The position numbers were made by a program, and so were the translations under genes. A stretch of DNA of 64,000 nt from Polynucleobacter sp. MG-Unter2-18 (GTDB lineage Bacteria > Pseudomonadota > Gammaproteobacteria > Burkholderiales > Burkholderiaceae). The first letter of the stretch is position 1. Each line of letters starts with the position of its first letter. A model generated the notes under the pieces. The model worked only from the letters and a program-made list of their open reading frames with translations, was not told the DNA's origin and ran no database searches. Below, one piece after another: positions 63,769 through 64,000 of the stretch. The stretch covers positions 1,934,192 to 1,998,191 of the forward strand of contig NZ_CP061302.1 of the NCBI RefSeq assembly GCF_018687675.1, read 5' to 3'.

Positions 63769-64000
63769 TTAGCGCTCGCCTACTAATTCTTTTGCGCGCT
63801 TTTTCATTTTGAGAGAAATACGATTACGCTTCAACATAGATAGATACTCAACAAACACCTTGCCTTGCAAGTGATCCATCTCGTGCTGCAAACAAACTGA
63901 CAGTAAGCCGTCTGCCTCTATTTCAAATTCTTTACCGTTGATATCGAGCGCCTTTACTCGTATGACTGCTGGGCGGTCTACTTCGTCATAATATTCAGGC
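63769..64000 (-). CDS. def: Peptide deformylase, N-terminus cut by window edge
   Basis: The visible 76 C-terminal residues include [20 protein letters not shown], with the HEMDH metal-binding motif, and end [11 protein letters not shown]. Removes the formyl group of nascent proteins. Stop TAA at 63769-63771, seven bases before the fmt start. Upstream part lies outside the window. Confidence 0.93.
   Translation of the reverse strand, partial: PEYYDEVDRPAVIRVKALDINGKEFEIEADGLLSVCLQHEMDHLQGKVFVEYLSMLKRNRISLKMKKRAKELVGER

Overview
The window looks like chromosome of a small-genome, moderately low-GC betaproteobacterium of the Burkholderiaceae, most likely Polynucleobacter or a close relative. 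This rests on gene order (gatCAB divergent from mreBCD-mrdAB; def-fmt-rsmB-DUF4390-ntrY-like-ntrX-like), on an LpxO-type hydroxylase and a Cys-type intracellular PHA depolymerase, and on base composition. It was read by eye, without database searches.

Layout. 1-24.4 kb is ordinary chromosome: a partial DUF484 gene, gatBAC on the minus strand, mreB-mreC-mreD-mrdA-mrdB on the plus strand, HU, lpxO, a beta carbonic anhydrase, an LpxL/HtrB-type acyltransferase, a phosphoesterase, a Ser/Thr kinase-USP fusion, a pseudouridine synthase, prfC with no canonical start codon, then small metabolic and stress genes. 53.8-64 kb is again ordinary: tRNA-Phe, an FAD/NAD(P)-binding protein, an OsmC-YcaO fusion, an NtrX-like/NtrY-like two-component pair, DUF4390, rsmB, fmt and partial def.

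Between them (24.5-53.8 kb) is an accessory region built like a cassette array. An intact tRNA-Phe lies at its right end (53719-53794, minus strand). At least 13 degraded or partial copies of the 3' half of that tRNA, all in the same orientation and mostly with a terminator-like hairpin attached, are scattered to its left. In most cases the copy lies directly after the stop codon of a minus-strand cargo gene. Cargo is mostly one gene per segment and is strongly enriched in exported proteins and lipoproteins: SodC, DM13 protein, patatin-like protein, two related alpha/beta hydrolases, DUF4410 lipoprotein, and a channel-like protein in an SPFH operon. I see no integrase, transposase or phage gene.

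A second repeat family runs through the same region. It is a 61-bp element bounded by two different 15-bp palindromes, with a longer three-palindrome form of 103-112 bp. In two places it is joined to the tRNA fragment in one unit of about 200 bp. A 160-bp direct repeat flanks the 40.2-47.2 kb segment.

The middle of the region (32-40 kb) lacks tRNA-Phe fragments. It holds tRNA-Cys, several very small genes, phaZ with a broken phasin-like partner, a CDGSH protein, and two bactofilins around a RodZ-like HTH protein.

The main candidate for an undescribed system is this tRNA-Phe-anchored cassette array. Its mobility is inference; the repeats, their orientation and their position against stop codons are read directly from the sequence.
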